From JAXGYX01 sp040772065 (GTDB taxonomy: Bacteria > Bacillota > Clostridia > Saccharofermentanales > Fastidiosipilaceae), in the NCBI GenBank assembly GCA_040772065.1, contig JAXGYX010000001.1, forward strand, positions 1,240,001 to 1,304,000: a DNA stretch of 64,000 nucleotides, given 5' to 3'. The notes below the pieces were generated by a model. That model searched no databases. It saw only the letters and a list, made by a program, of their open reading frames with translations, and was not told the origin of the DNA. The position numbers were made by a program, and so were the translations under genes. This document shows positions 24,105 through 33,096 of this stretch, in pieces. The first letter of the stretch is position 1. Every line of letters begins with the position of its first letter.

Positions 24105-25274
24105 TCATTCGTAGTGATACTCACCCAACTCTGTGCGCAACGTCACTTTGTTCTCACCGTTTGTCGCCACCTCGGTCTGTCCGATCACACGCGCGTCCAG
24201 CCGCATGCCGGCGGCGATGCCGATGATCGTATCGGCGGCGCCGGGCTCACAATAGATCTCCATCCGGTGGCCCATGTTGAAAATCTGATACATCTCCGCG
24301 GCCGGGACTTGACCGGTTTCATAAATCGCGCGGAACAACGGCGGCAACGGAAACAGGTTGTCTTTAATGTAGTGGACCGAATCGCCAAAATCCTTGCACT
24401 TCACCTGGCCGCCTCCGGTACAGTGGATCAGCCCGCGTATGTCGGCCCTGCATTGTGCAAAAACCTGTTTAAGGACCGGCAGATAGGTTCGTGTCGGCGA
24501 CAAGATCGCCTCTCCCACCTTCAGGTCACTGTGTGGCAAATCGTCATCGACATGGAAAGGCCCGCCATAGATCTTGTCCTCGTCGATCGTCGGCGAGAAT
24601 GTCTCCGGATACTTGGTGTAATAATCATGGCTCAGCAACATGTGTCGGGCGGCGGTCAGTCCGTTGCTGCCCATGCCGGAGTTCTCTTTGTCTTCGTAGA
24701 TCGTCTTGCCTGTCGAGGAAAGTCCGACGATGGCCAGGCCCGGACCGATGTCGGCGGCGTTGAAAACCTGATCCTTGCGCATCCTCACAACTACAGTCGA
24801 GTCCGCGATCAACGTCCGCACGAGGTCGCCCACATCAGCCGTCTCTCCACCGGTCATCTCGACATGGACGCCCTGATCACGTAATTTCGCGATCACGGCG
24901 TCATATCCGCGAATCACCTGGGCGATGCACTCACCGCTCACCCGATGCGCGTTGCGCCCGATCGTGTTGCTGAGGTAAAATCCGTCAACCGCTCCGACGC
25001 AGGCAAGATCATCGGTGTTCATGACCAGCGAGTCCTGCGCGATGCCACGAAACCAGGACGTGTCGCCTGTCTCGCGCATCATCAGATACGCCAGTGAGGA
25101 TTTGGTGCCCGCTCCGTCGGCGTGGACCGCCACGCACCAGTCCGGATCACCCGACAAATCAGCGTTGATTTTACAAAAACTGCCGGGAAACAGTCCCTTG
25201 TCCTGATCACGCACGGCCGCCTTCACATCATCCTTGGTCGGCGAAACGCCTCGATCTAAATACGATTGTGCCAC
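24105..25274 (-). CDS. purM: Phosphoribosylformylglycinamidine cyclo-ligase (AIR synthase), divergent type
   Basis: A 389-residue PurM-fold protein starting at GTG 25274, directly after AGGAGGAG. It catalyses ATP-dependent ring closure of FGAM to AIR in purine synthesis. Visible marks are HADGAGTKSSLAY, a metal/ATP-binding NTDDLACVGA, TGGETADV and, near the C-terminus, IFNMGHRMEIY. The sequence resembles the longer PurM type common in Bacteroidetes rather than the ~345-residue Firmicutes type. It follows rnpB; other purine genes are not adjacent. A related PurM-superfamily role cannot be fully excluded. Confidence 0.82.
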   Translation of the reverse strand: MAQSYLDRGVSPTKDDVKAAVRDQDKGLFPGSFCKINADLSGDPDWCVAVHADGAGTKSSLAYLMMRETGDTSWFRGIAQDSLVMNTDDLACVGAVDGFYLSNTIGRNAHRVSGECIAQVIRGYDAVIAKLRDQGVHVEMTGGETADVGDLVRTLIADSTVVVRMRKDQVFNAADIGPGLAIVGLSSTGKTIYEDKENSGMGSNGLTAARHMLLSHDYYTKYPETFSPTIDEDKIYGGPFHVDDDLPHSDLKVGEAILSPTRTYLPVLKQVFAQCRADIRGLIHCTGGGQVKCKDFGDSVHYIKDNLFPLPPLFRAIYETGQVPAAEMYQIFNMGHRMEIYCEPGAADTIIGIAAGMRLDARVIGQTEVATNGENKVTLRTELGEYHYE

Positions 25275-25285
25275 GCTCTCCTCCT

Positions 25286-25322
25286 AAAAAATCGGCCACG
25301 CCGCGGCAAGCTGGCATGGCCG
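25286..25322 (-). terminator. Terminator of rnpB
   Basis: On the minus strand a 10-bp stem (25313-25322 with 25293-25302, one U-G pair) is followed by ATTTTTT. The T-tract directly abuts the AGGAGGAG ribosome site of purM. Confidence 0.8.
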
Positions 25323-25338
25323 GAAACAGTCAATTGTT

Positions 25339-25676
25339 CTGAGAAAGTCTGTAAGCCGGGTTCTGTCTTGGACAATCATCTATCTGAGACCGAACATTTC
25401 TGAGCGGTTCTAGCCACCTCCTGAGACGCACGGGCAATGCTTTTCGTCTCCCACGGTGTTGCTCCGGATGGGGTTTACAGAGCGTCCTCCGTCGCCGGAA
25501 GACCGGTGAGCTCTTACCTCGCCTTTCCACCCTTACCAAAAATGGCGGTTTATTTCTGTTGCACTTTCCTTAAAGTCGCCTTCACCGGGAACTACCCGGC
25601 ACCCTCGCCCTGCGGAGCCCGGACTTTCCTCATGCGGAGCCTTTCGGCCGTCGCACGCGATTGTCCAACTTTCTCA
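25339..25676 (-). ncRNA. rnpB: RNase P RNA, bacterial type A
   Basis: About 338 bases. The 5' end GAGAAAGTTGGACAATC and 3' end ACAGACTTTCTCA pair as helix P1. The conserved core is clear: GAGGAAAGTCCGGGCTC near the 5' end, the AGGGTGCCGGG region, the GGTAAGGGTGGAAAGG stretch, the universal AGAACCCGGCTTACAG at the 3' end. RNase P matures tRNA 5' ends. The 5' end coincides with the stop codon of nif3 (TGA at 25674-25676), so it is either processed from the nif3 mRNA or has a promoter inside that gene. Confidence 0.95.
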
Positions 25677-26510
25677 AAGAACAATATGATTATAATTCAA
25701 ACCCATGTCCACGGCAAACTTCACGTCCGAAAACTGTTCGGCCAGCGTGCCTGCCAACGAAGGCAAAATCACTCGCTCGGTACAGTCATGACCGGCGGCG
25801 ATTGCGCCAATGCCACGCATTTTCATCGCCAGCAGATCATGGTGTTTGATTTCTCCGGAAATCAACAGGTCGACCCGTTCCGCGACCAGCCGATCAATCC
25901 ATCCTCCATCAAACGACCCGCCACACACGGCGACTCTCTTGACCTCGGCGTCGGTATCAAAATTCAAAAAACAACCCGCGGTTCGCAGATGATTGTTGAC
26001 CCGCGCCGCAATCGCAAAGCGCAATTGTGGTTCACTCAAGGTTGAGATTCTCCCCAAGCCCCAGGTCACGCAAGGATCGACGGCGCGCACAATCGAAAGA
26101 TCCGCCCGTTCAAATTCCAAATCGCTCGGTATCAGCGTCGCATCCGCTTTGAACTCCAACGCGTCCATCAACGCGTCATTCACACCGCCCAGCGCGCTGT
26201 CCAGGTTGGTATGCGCCGAATAGACGCTGCGGCGTTGTTGGATAAGGGTCAGCAACAGACGTTGCTCGGGGTTGTCATAATTGATGCCGGTCAGTGGCGT
26301 GAAAATCACCGGATGATGCGTGATGATGAGCTCGGCATCCATTGTTTCGGCCAAAGCCCGCGTCGCCTCGGTGATGTCCAGCGTCAGCACGACCGAGCCG
26401 ACCTCCGCACTCGAGTTACCGATCAACAGCCCACAGTTGTCCCAGGATTCCGCCAGCGGCGGCGGAGCCAGTTGCTCCAACGTGTCCATGATGTCTCTTA
26501 CTTTAGTCAT
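25674..26510 (-). CDS. Nif3-like dinuclear metal-centre protein
   Basis: A 278-residue Nif3/YbgI/YqfO family protein. It has the metal-ligand motif ITHHPVIF near 62-68 and TNLDSALGGVND around 96-107, and a C-terminal H-D-L and AAGHD metal-site segment. Members form toroidal hexamers with two metals per subunit; YqfO of Bacillus and GTP cyclohydrolase I type 2 are related, but the substrate is uncertain. It follows trmK by one base, as in other Firmicutes. Its stop codon lies on the first bases of rnpB. Confidence 0.9.
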   Translation of the reverse strand: MTKVRDIMDTLEQLAPPPLAESWDNCGLLIGNSSAEVGSVVLTLDITEATRALAETMDAELIITHHPVIFTPLTGINYDNPEQRLLLTLIQQRRSVYSAHTNLDSALGGVNDALMDALEFKADATLIPSDLEFERADLSIVRAVDPCVTWGLGRISTLSEPQLRFAIAARVNNHLRTAGCFLNFDTDAEVKRVAVCGGSFDGGWIDRLVAERVDLLISGEIKHHDLLAMKMRGIGAIAAGHDCTERVILPSLAGTLAEQFSDVKFAVDMGLNYNHIVL

Positions 26511-26511
26511 C

Positions 26512-27345
26512 TTAATCCCTCACAATCGTCTCGCCCATCGGCTGTCCGCCCGCTCTGTCACTCGATGACACTTCCGCTTCGAGCCCTTTCAATTCATGGA
26601 CAAGGCGGATGTGTTCCAGACGTCCTGAACCGGCGGCTATCGTCGCCATCCGTTTCGCCAATTTATGAATATAGTCCGGCCACAGCGACGCAGTATGCGC
26701 GTCATGTCGAGAGCGGTCAAATAAGATCGGCCCGACATGGGCTTCCAGGTCGGACAGCTTGCGATCTTCTCGATTCGGATCGTCAGCTGAGCCAATGCCG
26801 TCCGGCAAAATCAGTTTGAGCAAAGGATAGTGATAACGACCTTCAAAGCTCAATTGCTCGTCCACTATTTCAAACCCCAATTGAATCACGCCGCGCCGCA
26901 ATTCGGGCAAAGATTTCATCGGTTGTAGGACAAAGACCACGTCGGTCGAGCCACGCGAGGCGACTTCGTCCAGAATGCTTAAAATCTCCAAACCGCCCAT
27001 GCCGGCGATGACCACACAGTCACCCTCGCGTAAATCGATGCCCCGCAATCCGTCCCCCAACTGTGTTTTCACAAGCGATTCCATGCCCAACCGGGCGATA
27101 TTACGCCCGGCCACACGAAGTGGGCCCGAACGAATATCCACCGCCAGCGCGGAGCGCGCGCGTCCATCGCGCACCATGTAAAGCGGCAGCCGGGCGTGGT
27201 CGGTGCCGACATCGATCAGCCGTGAAAACGAGGCCGGCAACAGGTCGGCGACCCGCGACAGCCGTCCATCCAAAATCGGCAATTGTTTTCGGCGCGGCGC
27301 GCGGTCACCGCCCATTTGTGAGGATTCAACCGTCACTTTGATCAA
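26512..27345 (-). CDS. trmK: tRNA (adenine(22)-N1)-methyltransferase TrmK
   Basis: A 277-residue class I methyltransferase. The SAM-binding strand reads LIDVGTDHARLPLYMV (motif I) and VVIAGMGG is motif IV. The family methylates N1 of A22 in tRNA. The frame starts at a TTG (27345) overlapping the rpoD stop; no ribosome site is seen, so coupling is likely, and an internal ATG (MGGDRA, residue 11) is an alternative. Position between rpoD and nif3 is conserved in Firmicutes. Confidence 0.9.
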   Translation of the reverse strand: MIKVTVESSQMGGDRAPRRKQLPILDGRLSRVADLLPASFSRLIDVGTDHARLPLYMVRDGRARSALAVDIRSGPLRVAGRNIARLGMESLVKTQLGDGLRGIDLREGDCVVIAGMGGLEILSILDEVASRGSTDVVFVLQPMKSLPELRRGVIQLGFEIVDEQLSFEGRYHYPLLKLILPDGIGSADDPNREDRKLSDLEAHVGPILFDRSRHDAHTASLWPDYIHKLAKRMATIAAGSGRLEHIRLVHELKGLEAEVSSSDRAGGQPMGETIVRD

Positions 27346-28712
27346 TCCAGATAATCTTTAAGTTTTTTGCTGCGGCTGGGATGGCGCAGTTTGCGCAAAG
27401 CCTTGGCTTCGATTTGTCGGATTCGCTCTCGGGTGACATTGAATTCCTTGCCAACTTCCTCCAAAGTGCGGGACCGGCCGTCATCCAGGCCGAACCGCAG
27501 GCGCAAGACCTTCTCTTCTCTTGGCGTCAGCGTGCCCAGGACATCCAGCAACTGCTCTTTGAGCAAGGTGAACGCGGCCTGATCCGCCGGAGACGGCGCG
27601 TCGTCGTCCGGAATGAAATCACCCAGATGGCTGTCCTCCTCTTCGCCGATCGGTTTTTCGAGAGAGACAGGTTCTTGTGAGATCTTCATGATCTCACGCA
27701 CTTTTTCCACCGTGATATCCATCTCATTGGCAAGCTCCTCCAATTCCGGTTCGCGGCCAAGTTCTTGGATCAATTGTCTTTGCACCCGGATCAGTTTGTT
27801 GATGGTCTCCACCATATGGACGGGTATGCGAATCGTGCGGGCCTGATCCGCTATCGCCCGGGTGATCGCCTGACGGATCCACCAGGTAGCGTAGGTACTA
27901 AACTTAAAACCTTTTGTATAGTCAAATTTGTCAACCGCTTTGATCAGCCCCAAGTTGCCTTCCTGAATCAAGTCCAAGAACTGCATGCCTCTTCCTGTGT
28001 AGCGCTTGGCGATCGACACGACCAGTCGCAGATTCGCCTCACAGAGGTGATCTTTCGCCGACATGTCGCCTTGTTCCATGGCGATCGCGAGCTCTCGCTC
28101 CTCTTTCGCCGTCAGCAGATCGACCTTGCCGATTTCCTTGAGGTACATGCGCACCGGATCATCCACGTTGATGGTCTCGTTACGATCTTCTTCCTCGTCC
28201 TCTTTGGTCTCTTCTTCCTCTTCCGCCAGCTCTTCGCCGGTATCAGGAAGCACAGTGACACTGAGCTTTTCCAATTCCTCGAGGATGGCCTCTGACTCTT
28301 CAAGATCAAGGTCGGTCGCCTCAATGCTGTCCATGACCAGCCGATACGAAATCTTGTTGCCGGTGGTCTGCGCGGCGGCGACCAGTTTGTTCACCAACGT
28401 CTCACGCAAAATATCCGAGACCATGCCATTGGTGGCGTTGTCGGCCTTGGGTTCGGCTTCATCTTTCGTGTCGGCCGCTTTCTTCGTTTGTTTCGCCTTG
28501 CTCTTTGATGCTTTCTCCTTGGCTTTTTTCGTGGCGGCGGTCGCCTTTTTGCCGGTTGCTTTTTTGGTGGTTGAATTTTTCGCTGTGGCCTTTTTTGTGG
28601 TGGTGGCCTCTTTTGTAGTGGCCTTTTCCGGATTCTCCGTTTCTTTCGCTTGCACCTCGGTTTCCGTCATTTCATTTTCAGTTTCAATTCGCTCTTCGTG
28701 TTCAGCTGCCAT
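27342..28712 (-). CDS. rpoD: Primary sigma factor RpoD (sigma A)
   Basis: A 456-residue housekeeping sigma factor. Region 1.1 is at about 85-150, an acidic linker follows, region 1.2/2 holds DPVRMYLKEIG and the RMYL...FSTYATWWIRQAITRAI segment, and region 4 contains VTRERIRQIEAKALRKLRHP. The first 80 residues are an unusual low-complexity Lys/Ala/Thr extension with repeated TKK-A units. Ribosome site GGGAGGAAAT precedes the ATG. It is downstream of dnaG, the standard macromolecular synthesis operon. Confidence 0.96.
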   Translation of the reverse strand: MAAEHEERIETENEMTETEVQAKETENPEKATTKEATTTKKATAKNSTTKKATGKKATAATKKAKEKASKSKAKQTKKAADTKDEAEPKADNATNGMVSDILRETLVNKLVAAAQTTGNKISYRLVMDSIEATDLDLEESEAILEELEKLSVTVLPDTGEELAEEEEETKEDEEEDRNETINVDDPVRMYLKEIGKVDLLTAKEERELAIAMEQGDMSAKDHLCEANLRLVVSIAKRYTGRGMQFLDLIQEGNLGLIKAVDKFDYTKGFKFSTYATWWIRQAITRAIADQARTIRIPVHMVETINKLIRVQRQLIQELGREPELEELANEMDITVEKVREIMKISQEPVSLEKPIGEEEDSHLGDFIPDDDAPSPADQAAFTLLKEQLLDVLGTLTPREEKVLRLRFGLDDGRSRTLEEVGKEFNVTRERIRQIEAKALRKLRHPSRSKKLKDYLD

Positions 28713-28902
28713 ATTTCCTCCCGGTCAATTATTCATACCGCTATTAATTTGATGATCAGTCAGTTTCGCCGACAATCGGTTTTGTCTATAAAACGCGTCT
28801 CGTCTAATGTTTCTTTAGACATCCCGCCGCACATACTTATACTTACGGACTTTGCGGGCACTTCACTTTATTTAAAATAAAAACTGTTAAATTTCCGGAA
28901 AA

Positions 28903-30777
28903 TCATTGTTTCCCGCGCAATTCATTGTATAGTTTGTTCAATCGCGCCAACTCTTCTCGCCAGTTTTGCTGATCTTCAGCCGTGCTACCTTCCCGATCAA
29001 GTTTTGTTGCCAGTTGATCGCGCCGTCCACGAATAAAATCTAGATGGATTTCGGCGGACAGCCGTTTGATGTCCTTCGTCTCGTGGTCGTCCGTCGCCCG
29101 ATCCGGCAATCTCACCAGGATGCCCGCCAACTGATCGCGCAGGGCGATCTCACCGCCGAAAAACTCATCGGCGAGATTCAACAGACCGGATGTGGTCAGC
29201 TCTTTCTCCCGGAAACGTTCCAGCGCCCGGGCCGGAAAGCCGTCAGGGTTCGAGTCGGTGAACATTCGATAGTCCGGCAGACTGTCGGGCGGTCCGGCAT
29301 CCGGATTCCTTGACAACAAAACCAAAAGATGGGCTTCATTTCGGTTGACATACGATTCGCGCCGGTCCGGCTCCATCAATTCGTCCGGCTCATCAGGTGG
29401 CTCGGGAAGGTTTTCGAAAGGTGGCGGTTGAGGGGGAGGAATCGAACGCGTGGCGTGGTAGGTTGGAGCGGCTGAAGATTTGCGTCGCAGTCGATCGACC
29501 TCTCGCCGCACCGCGTCGACCAAAGTGCCAAGCGTCTGCGCGGCCTGCGCCAAATAAAGCTCATAGATAATAGCGTTGTCGATCGTCAGCAGGATGTGGC
29601 AGATTTCTTCTTGATAGCCAACCGGGTCCAACGTTCCCTGGACCGTGTTGCGCTCTTGCGCCATATGAAACTTATAATCCAACAGTGATTTGGATTCGTT
29701 CAACACAGCGCGGAAACGTTCCTCCCCGTTCGCGCGAATATAGTCATCCGGATCCATTCCATCGGGGACCATTAGGACTTTCACTTTGAATTCTTGTTTG
29801 TTCAGCAGCTCAAAGCTTCGTTCGGTAGCTGCCTGTCCGGCTCGGTCCGAGTCAAACCCAACGATCACCTCATTGGTATACCGCCGCATCAAACGTACTT
29901 GGGCCTCGGTAAGAGCGGTTCCCAAAACAGCGACGGCGCAGTCCACTCCCGCCTGGTGCAGGGAGATTGTGTCCATATAGCCTTCGACCAGCAAAAGGTG
30001 GCCGGCTTTGGACTTTTTCGCAAGATTCAATCCGTATAGCACCTGCCCCTTGGTGTAGATCTGTGTCTCAGGAGAGTTGATGTACTTGGGCATTCCCTCG
30101 CCCATGATCCGTCCACCGAACGCCACAATGTGTCCCATTTGGTCAATGATCGGAAACATCAGACGGTCGCGAAACAAATCATACCGGTTGTTGGATCGGT
30201 TGAGGCGAAACAGACCAGACTTTTCAATTTCGCCGTCGCTGAATCCTTTGGCGCTCAGGTGATCGAGCAGTCCGGTCCACTCATCCGGGGCGTAACCCAG
30301 CCCGAAGCGGACCGCCGTCGCGCGGGAAATACCGCGCTCTTTTAAATACGCCCTTGCTCCGGCTCCCGCCGCACCATTTAAGGCATGATAAAAATAGCGA
30401 GCCGCCTCGGTATTTGCCGCGAACAGTCGGTCCCGCTGACGATACCTCTCCTGTTGTTTGGGATCCTCGTTTGCCGGCAGCCGCACACCGGCGCGCTCGG
30501 CAAGGATCTCCAACGCTCTGCGATAGGGGACTTTTTCAATCTCCCTGATGAAATTTATCACGTCGCCGCCTGTATGACAGCCAAAGCAATAGAAGATTTG
30601 TTTGCCCGGTGACACACTGAAAGAGGGCGTGTCCTCGCTATGAAAGGGACACAGGCCAAAAAAATTCGCCCCTGTTTTTTTACTCAACGTGACATATTGC
30701 TCGACAACGTCGACAATGTCACTTTTGGCTTTGATCTCCTCCAACAGTTCATCGGGGATCCGTCTACCGTTCGACAC
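28903..30777 (-). CDS. dnaG: DNA primase
   Basis: About 624 residues from the GTG at 30777, five bases after AGGAGG; a GTG at 30783 also opens the frame but overlaps that site. The CHC2 zinc finger is CPFHSEDTPSF...FYCFGC near the N-terminus, followed by the Toprim catalytic core (LLVEGYMDTISL, then VGFDSDRAG). A proline-rich linker (PPPQPPPFENLPEPPDEP) precedes the C-terminal helicase-binding domain. It lays down RNA primers at the replication fork. rpoD follows after 190 bases without a clear promoter. Confidence 0.95.
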   Translation of the reverse strand: MSNGRRIPDELLEEIKAKSDIVDVVEQYVTLSKKTGANFFGLCPFHSEDTPSFSVSPGKQIFYCFGCHTGGDVINFIREIEKVPYRRALEILAERAGVRLPANEDPKQQERYRQRDRLFAANTEAARYFYHALNGAAGAGARAYLKERGISRATAVRFGLGYAPDEWTGLLDHLSAKGFSDGEIEKSGLFRLNRSNNRYDLFRDRLMFPIIDQMGHIVAFGGRIMGEGMPKYINSPETQIYTKGQVLYGLNLAKKSKAGHLLLVEGYMDTISLHQAGVDCAVAVLGTALTEAQVRLMRRYTNEVIVGFDSDRAGQAATERSFELLNKQEFKVKVLMVPDGMDPDDYIRANGEERFRAVLNESKSLLDYKFHMAQERNTVQGTLDPVGYQEEICHILLTIDNAIIYELYLAQAAQTLGTLVDAVRREVDRLRRKSSAAPTYHATRSIPPPQPPPFENLPEPPDEPDELMEPDRRESYVNRNEAHLLVLLSRNPDAGPPDSLPDYRMFTDSNPDGFPARALERFREKELTTSGLLNLADEFFGGEIALRDQLAGILVRLPDRATDDHETKDIKRLSAEIHLDFIRGRRDQLATKLDREGSTAEDQQNWREELARLNKLYNELRGKQ

Positions 30778-30806
30778 GGGCACCTCCTCTGTTTAAGGTC
30801 GGTTCA

Positions 30807-32189
30807 TCATTGATCGCGCAACATGCGCCGAGCCGCCAGCCACAGCGCGCACTCCATTCGTTTGCGCATCAGCAGACAGCCAATCTCATATTGATCGAGA
30901 AGTGATCCGGTCGCGTTATAGGAGTTGGCCGGACAACCACCACTACAGTAGTATTTCGCCCAACAGTCCTCGCAATAATCCTTTTGCGGCAAGATCAGAT
31001 TGGTGAAGTCAACGGTTCCTGTCTGCTTCAACTCGAGTGGGTTGTCATGCACATTGCCCATCAAAAACTCCGTTTTACCGACAAATTGATGGCAGGGATA
31101 AATGTCTCCATCAGGTGTCACAGCGCAGTACTCAGTGCCCACCCCGCAGCCTTTCAAACGTTTGAACAGACAAGGTCCGCCGTCCAAATCGATATTAAAA
31201 TGAAAAAAATTGAACGCTTTTTCTGTGAAATCGGTCGCCAGATTGTATTCCGCCAATTTTTCATACTCTTCATAAATCGTCGGCAGATCCTCCATGCGGA
31301 TCTCATATCCACAGCCATCCTCCGCGACCACCGGCTCCATCGACAGTTGCTCCATGCCAAGATCCACCATGTGCTTGACGTCTTCAAAAAAGCACAGATT
31401 TTCACGGGTGAAGGTGCCGCGCACATAGTGCTCCCGCTCTCCTCGTTGTCTGACAAAATTGACAATGTTGTTCACCACAACATCATAGGACCCTTTGCCA
31501 CCGGCGGTCGGGCGCATGTGATTTTGCACTTCGGGACGCCCATCCAGACTCAGCACACAATTCTTAAAATGTTGATTGATAAAATCGATCTTGTTTTGAT
31601 CCAGCAAAACGGCGTTGGTCGTGATTGTCAGGCGGATATCCTTGTCGGCCTGCCTGCCCCGCTCCTCGCAATAGGCGACCAGCTCCTCGACCACCGGCCA
31701 GTTCAGCAGCGGCTCGCCGCCGAAAAAATCAATGTCGAGGTGGTGGCGTCCCGCCGAATGCCCGATCAAAAAATCGATCGCTTTTTTGCCTGTCTCGACG
31801 GTCAGCATGCCTCTCCTGCCGGTGCCGAAATCGCCGGTCTCCGCAAAGCAATAGCGACAGCGAAGGTTGCAGTCATGGCAGATGTGCAGGCACATGGACT
31901 TGATGACCGGCCGATCGGGATATAGCTGTGACAATTCTACCTCGACGCGCGGGGCGAATAAATAACCGTCCTCTCGCAGCCGGTCGATCTCCTCACAGAC
32001 CTGACCAACGTCGGCCAATGAGACATCCTGATCGTCCGCGACGCGCGCCATCCGCTCTGCGGTCGGCGAACTGCCGGAGGCGTCATACAGGCTCAGGCAT
32101 TCGGCTGTCAGCTCATCGATCATCATAAGTGCTTGAGATTCGGTATCATAAGCGAGAAAATCATCGCGAAATTGAAATGTGTGGACCAC
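30807..32189 (-). CDS. scfB: SCIFF peptide maturase, radical SAM/SPASM enzyme
   Basis: A 460-residue radical SAM enzyme starting at GTG 32189, six bases after GGAGG. The SAM cluster site is CHDCNLRCRYC near residue 107. A C-terminal SPASM domain supplies further cluster ligands (CAVTPDGDIYPCHQFVG, then CEDCWAKYYCSGGCP). Family members (CteB type) make thioether bonds between Cys sulfur and a nearby residue of the SCIFF peptide. The peptide gene lies 110 bases upstream, so substrate and enzyme are paired. The N-terminal ~90 residues form the peptide-recognition domain. Confidence 0.94.
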   Translation of the reverse strand: MVHTFQFRDDFLAYDTESQALMMIDELTAECLSLYDASGSSPTAERMARVADDQDVSLADVGQVCEEIDRLREDGYLFAPRVEVELSQLYPDRPVIKSMCLHICHDCNLRCRYCFAETGDFGTGRRGMLTVETGKKAIDFLIGHSAGRHHLDIDFFGGEPLLNWPVVEELVAYCEERGRQADKDIRLTITTNAVLLDQNKIDFINQHFKNCVLSLDGRPEVQNHMRPTAGGKGSYDVVVNNIVNFVRQRGEREHYVRGTFTRENLCFFEDVKHMVDLGMEQLSMEPVVAEDGCGYEIRMEDLPTIYEEYEKLAEYNLATDFTEKAFNFFHFNIDLDGGPCLFKRLKGCGVGTEYCAVTPDGDIYPCHQFVGKTEFLMGNVHDNPLELKQTGTVDFTNLILPQKDYCEDCWAKYYCSGGCPANSYNATGSLLDQYEIGCLLMRKRMECALWLAARRMLRDQ

Positions 32190-32234
32190 TGGTAACCTCC
32201 GGGATCAATAATATGTTTGTTGAAAATTGAAAAT

Positions 32235-32258
32235 AGAATAGCGATCGCTCGCTATTCT
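32235..32258 (-). terminator. Hairpin between SCIFF peptide and maturase
   Basis: A perfect 10-bp stem (32235-32244 with 32249-32258) and a 4-base loop, followed on the minus strand by ATTTTCAATTTT. It fits a partial terminator that would give more peptide than enzyme. Confidence 0.65.
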
Positions 32259-32299
32259 ACTGCAGAATCGACAATGAGCCGTGGCCGGCGAAAACACAC

Positions 32300-32446
32300 T
32301 TATTTAAAAACGCGCTCGCACTTCTGATTCGCCACTGTGCAACTGGTTTTACAAGCTGATTGGCAGGATGTCTGACATTCGCCACAGGCGACGCCCGCTT
32401 TGCGAATGGTCTGACTCGGTTTGTTCACTAAAATGATGCGTTTCAT
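32300..32446 (-). CDS. scfA: SCIFF peptide precursor (six Cys in forty-five residues)
   Basis: A 48-residue peptide from the ATG at 32446, eight bases after GGAGG. Six cysteines are at 21, 24, 28, 32, 36 and 43, in the near-invariant CGECQTSCQSACKTSC block. The leader segment MKRIILVNKPSQTIRKAG is typical of the family. SCIFF is a near-universal ribosomal peptide of Clostridia; its function is still unknown. It is thioether-modified by the downstream radical SAM enzyme. Alternative upstream Met codons in frame lack a ribosome site. Confidence 0.95.
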   Translation of the reverse strand: MKRIILVNKPSQTIRKAGVACGECQTSCQSACKTSCTVANQKCERVFK

Positions 32447-32514
32447 CTCAATAGCCTCCATAGTTGAATATCCTCGGATTGACAAAATCATTGACGCCAT
32501 GGTCATGTCACATC

Positions 32515-32940
32515 TCATTCGTCCTCGTCTTTTTTCAAAAAGCCGAACAGACCTTTTTTCTTAGGCTCCGCGGTCTGCGGGTTCAGTTTGGCCTGCGCCG
32601 CCTTGAGCGCGTCCTCCGGCTTGACCACATCGCTGATCGCATCTTTGCGAAATGTGAGCAGGCTGTTCGCCACACTGGTCGAAATAGTGACCTCATCGTC
32701 TCTGATATTCACTATTTTACCAATAATTCCACCGATCGTCATGATCTGATCGCCGACTTCCATCGCGTCGCGTTTTTCCGCCTTTTTCTTTTCACGTTTT
32801 TTCTCGGGACGAATCAGCAAAAAATACATGACCACGATCAGCAGCACAGGCAACGCCAACATACTGAGCATGCTGCCCGGCGATCCCGACTCCTGCGCAG
32901 TCGCCGCGGTGGCCATTAATATACTTAACTGGTTAAACAT
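32515..32940 (-). CDS. yajC: Preprotein translocase subunit YajC
   Basis: A 141-residue membrane protein: one transmembrane helix (LSMLALPVLLIVVMYFLLI, about 25-43), RPEKKREKK directly after it, and the YajC core MEVGDQIMTIGGIIGKI. It associates with SecDF in protein export. The C-terminal tail is longer than usual and Lys-rich (KKKGLFGFLKK). GGAGG lies upstream of the ATG. It follows tgt, a common gene order; the SCIFF genes follow, as in many Clostridia. Confidence 0.92.
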   Translation of the reverse strand: MFNQLSILMATAATAQESGSPGSMLSMLALPVLLIVVMYFLLIRPEKKREKKKAEKRDAMEVGDQIMTIGGIIGKIVNIRDDEVTISTSVANSLLTFRKDAISDVVKPEDALKAAQAKLNPQTAEPKKKGLFGFLKKDEDE

Positions 32941-33096
32941 CTTGTTGTTTCCTCCTCATCTGTCTCGTGTCCCGGCGGACACAAATAACGTGATAAGAAT
33001 AGCACGACTTTTCGTGTTTTGTAAAGAAAAGGCCTTGGTTTCGGTCGACTTTGTTCGACGTTGAAGCGGGGCGGTTTGACAAATGAGCGTTTGATC

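Noticed and set aside
25437..26045. 202-codon plus-strand open frame
   Set aside because: It overlaps RNase P RNA and the antisense of nif3; both explain the sequence fully.
28063..28752. 229-codon Ser-rich plus-strand frame opposite rpoD
   Set aside because: Low-complexity antisense of the Lys/Ala-rich RpoD N-terminus; no independent evidence of coding.
30984..31925. 313-codon plus-strand frame opposite the SCIFF maturase
   Set aside because: No ribosome site or recognisable domain; the opposite strand is a clear radical SAM gene.
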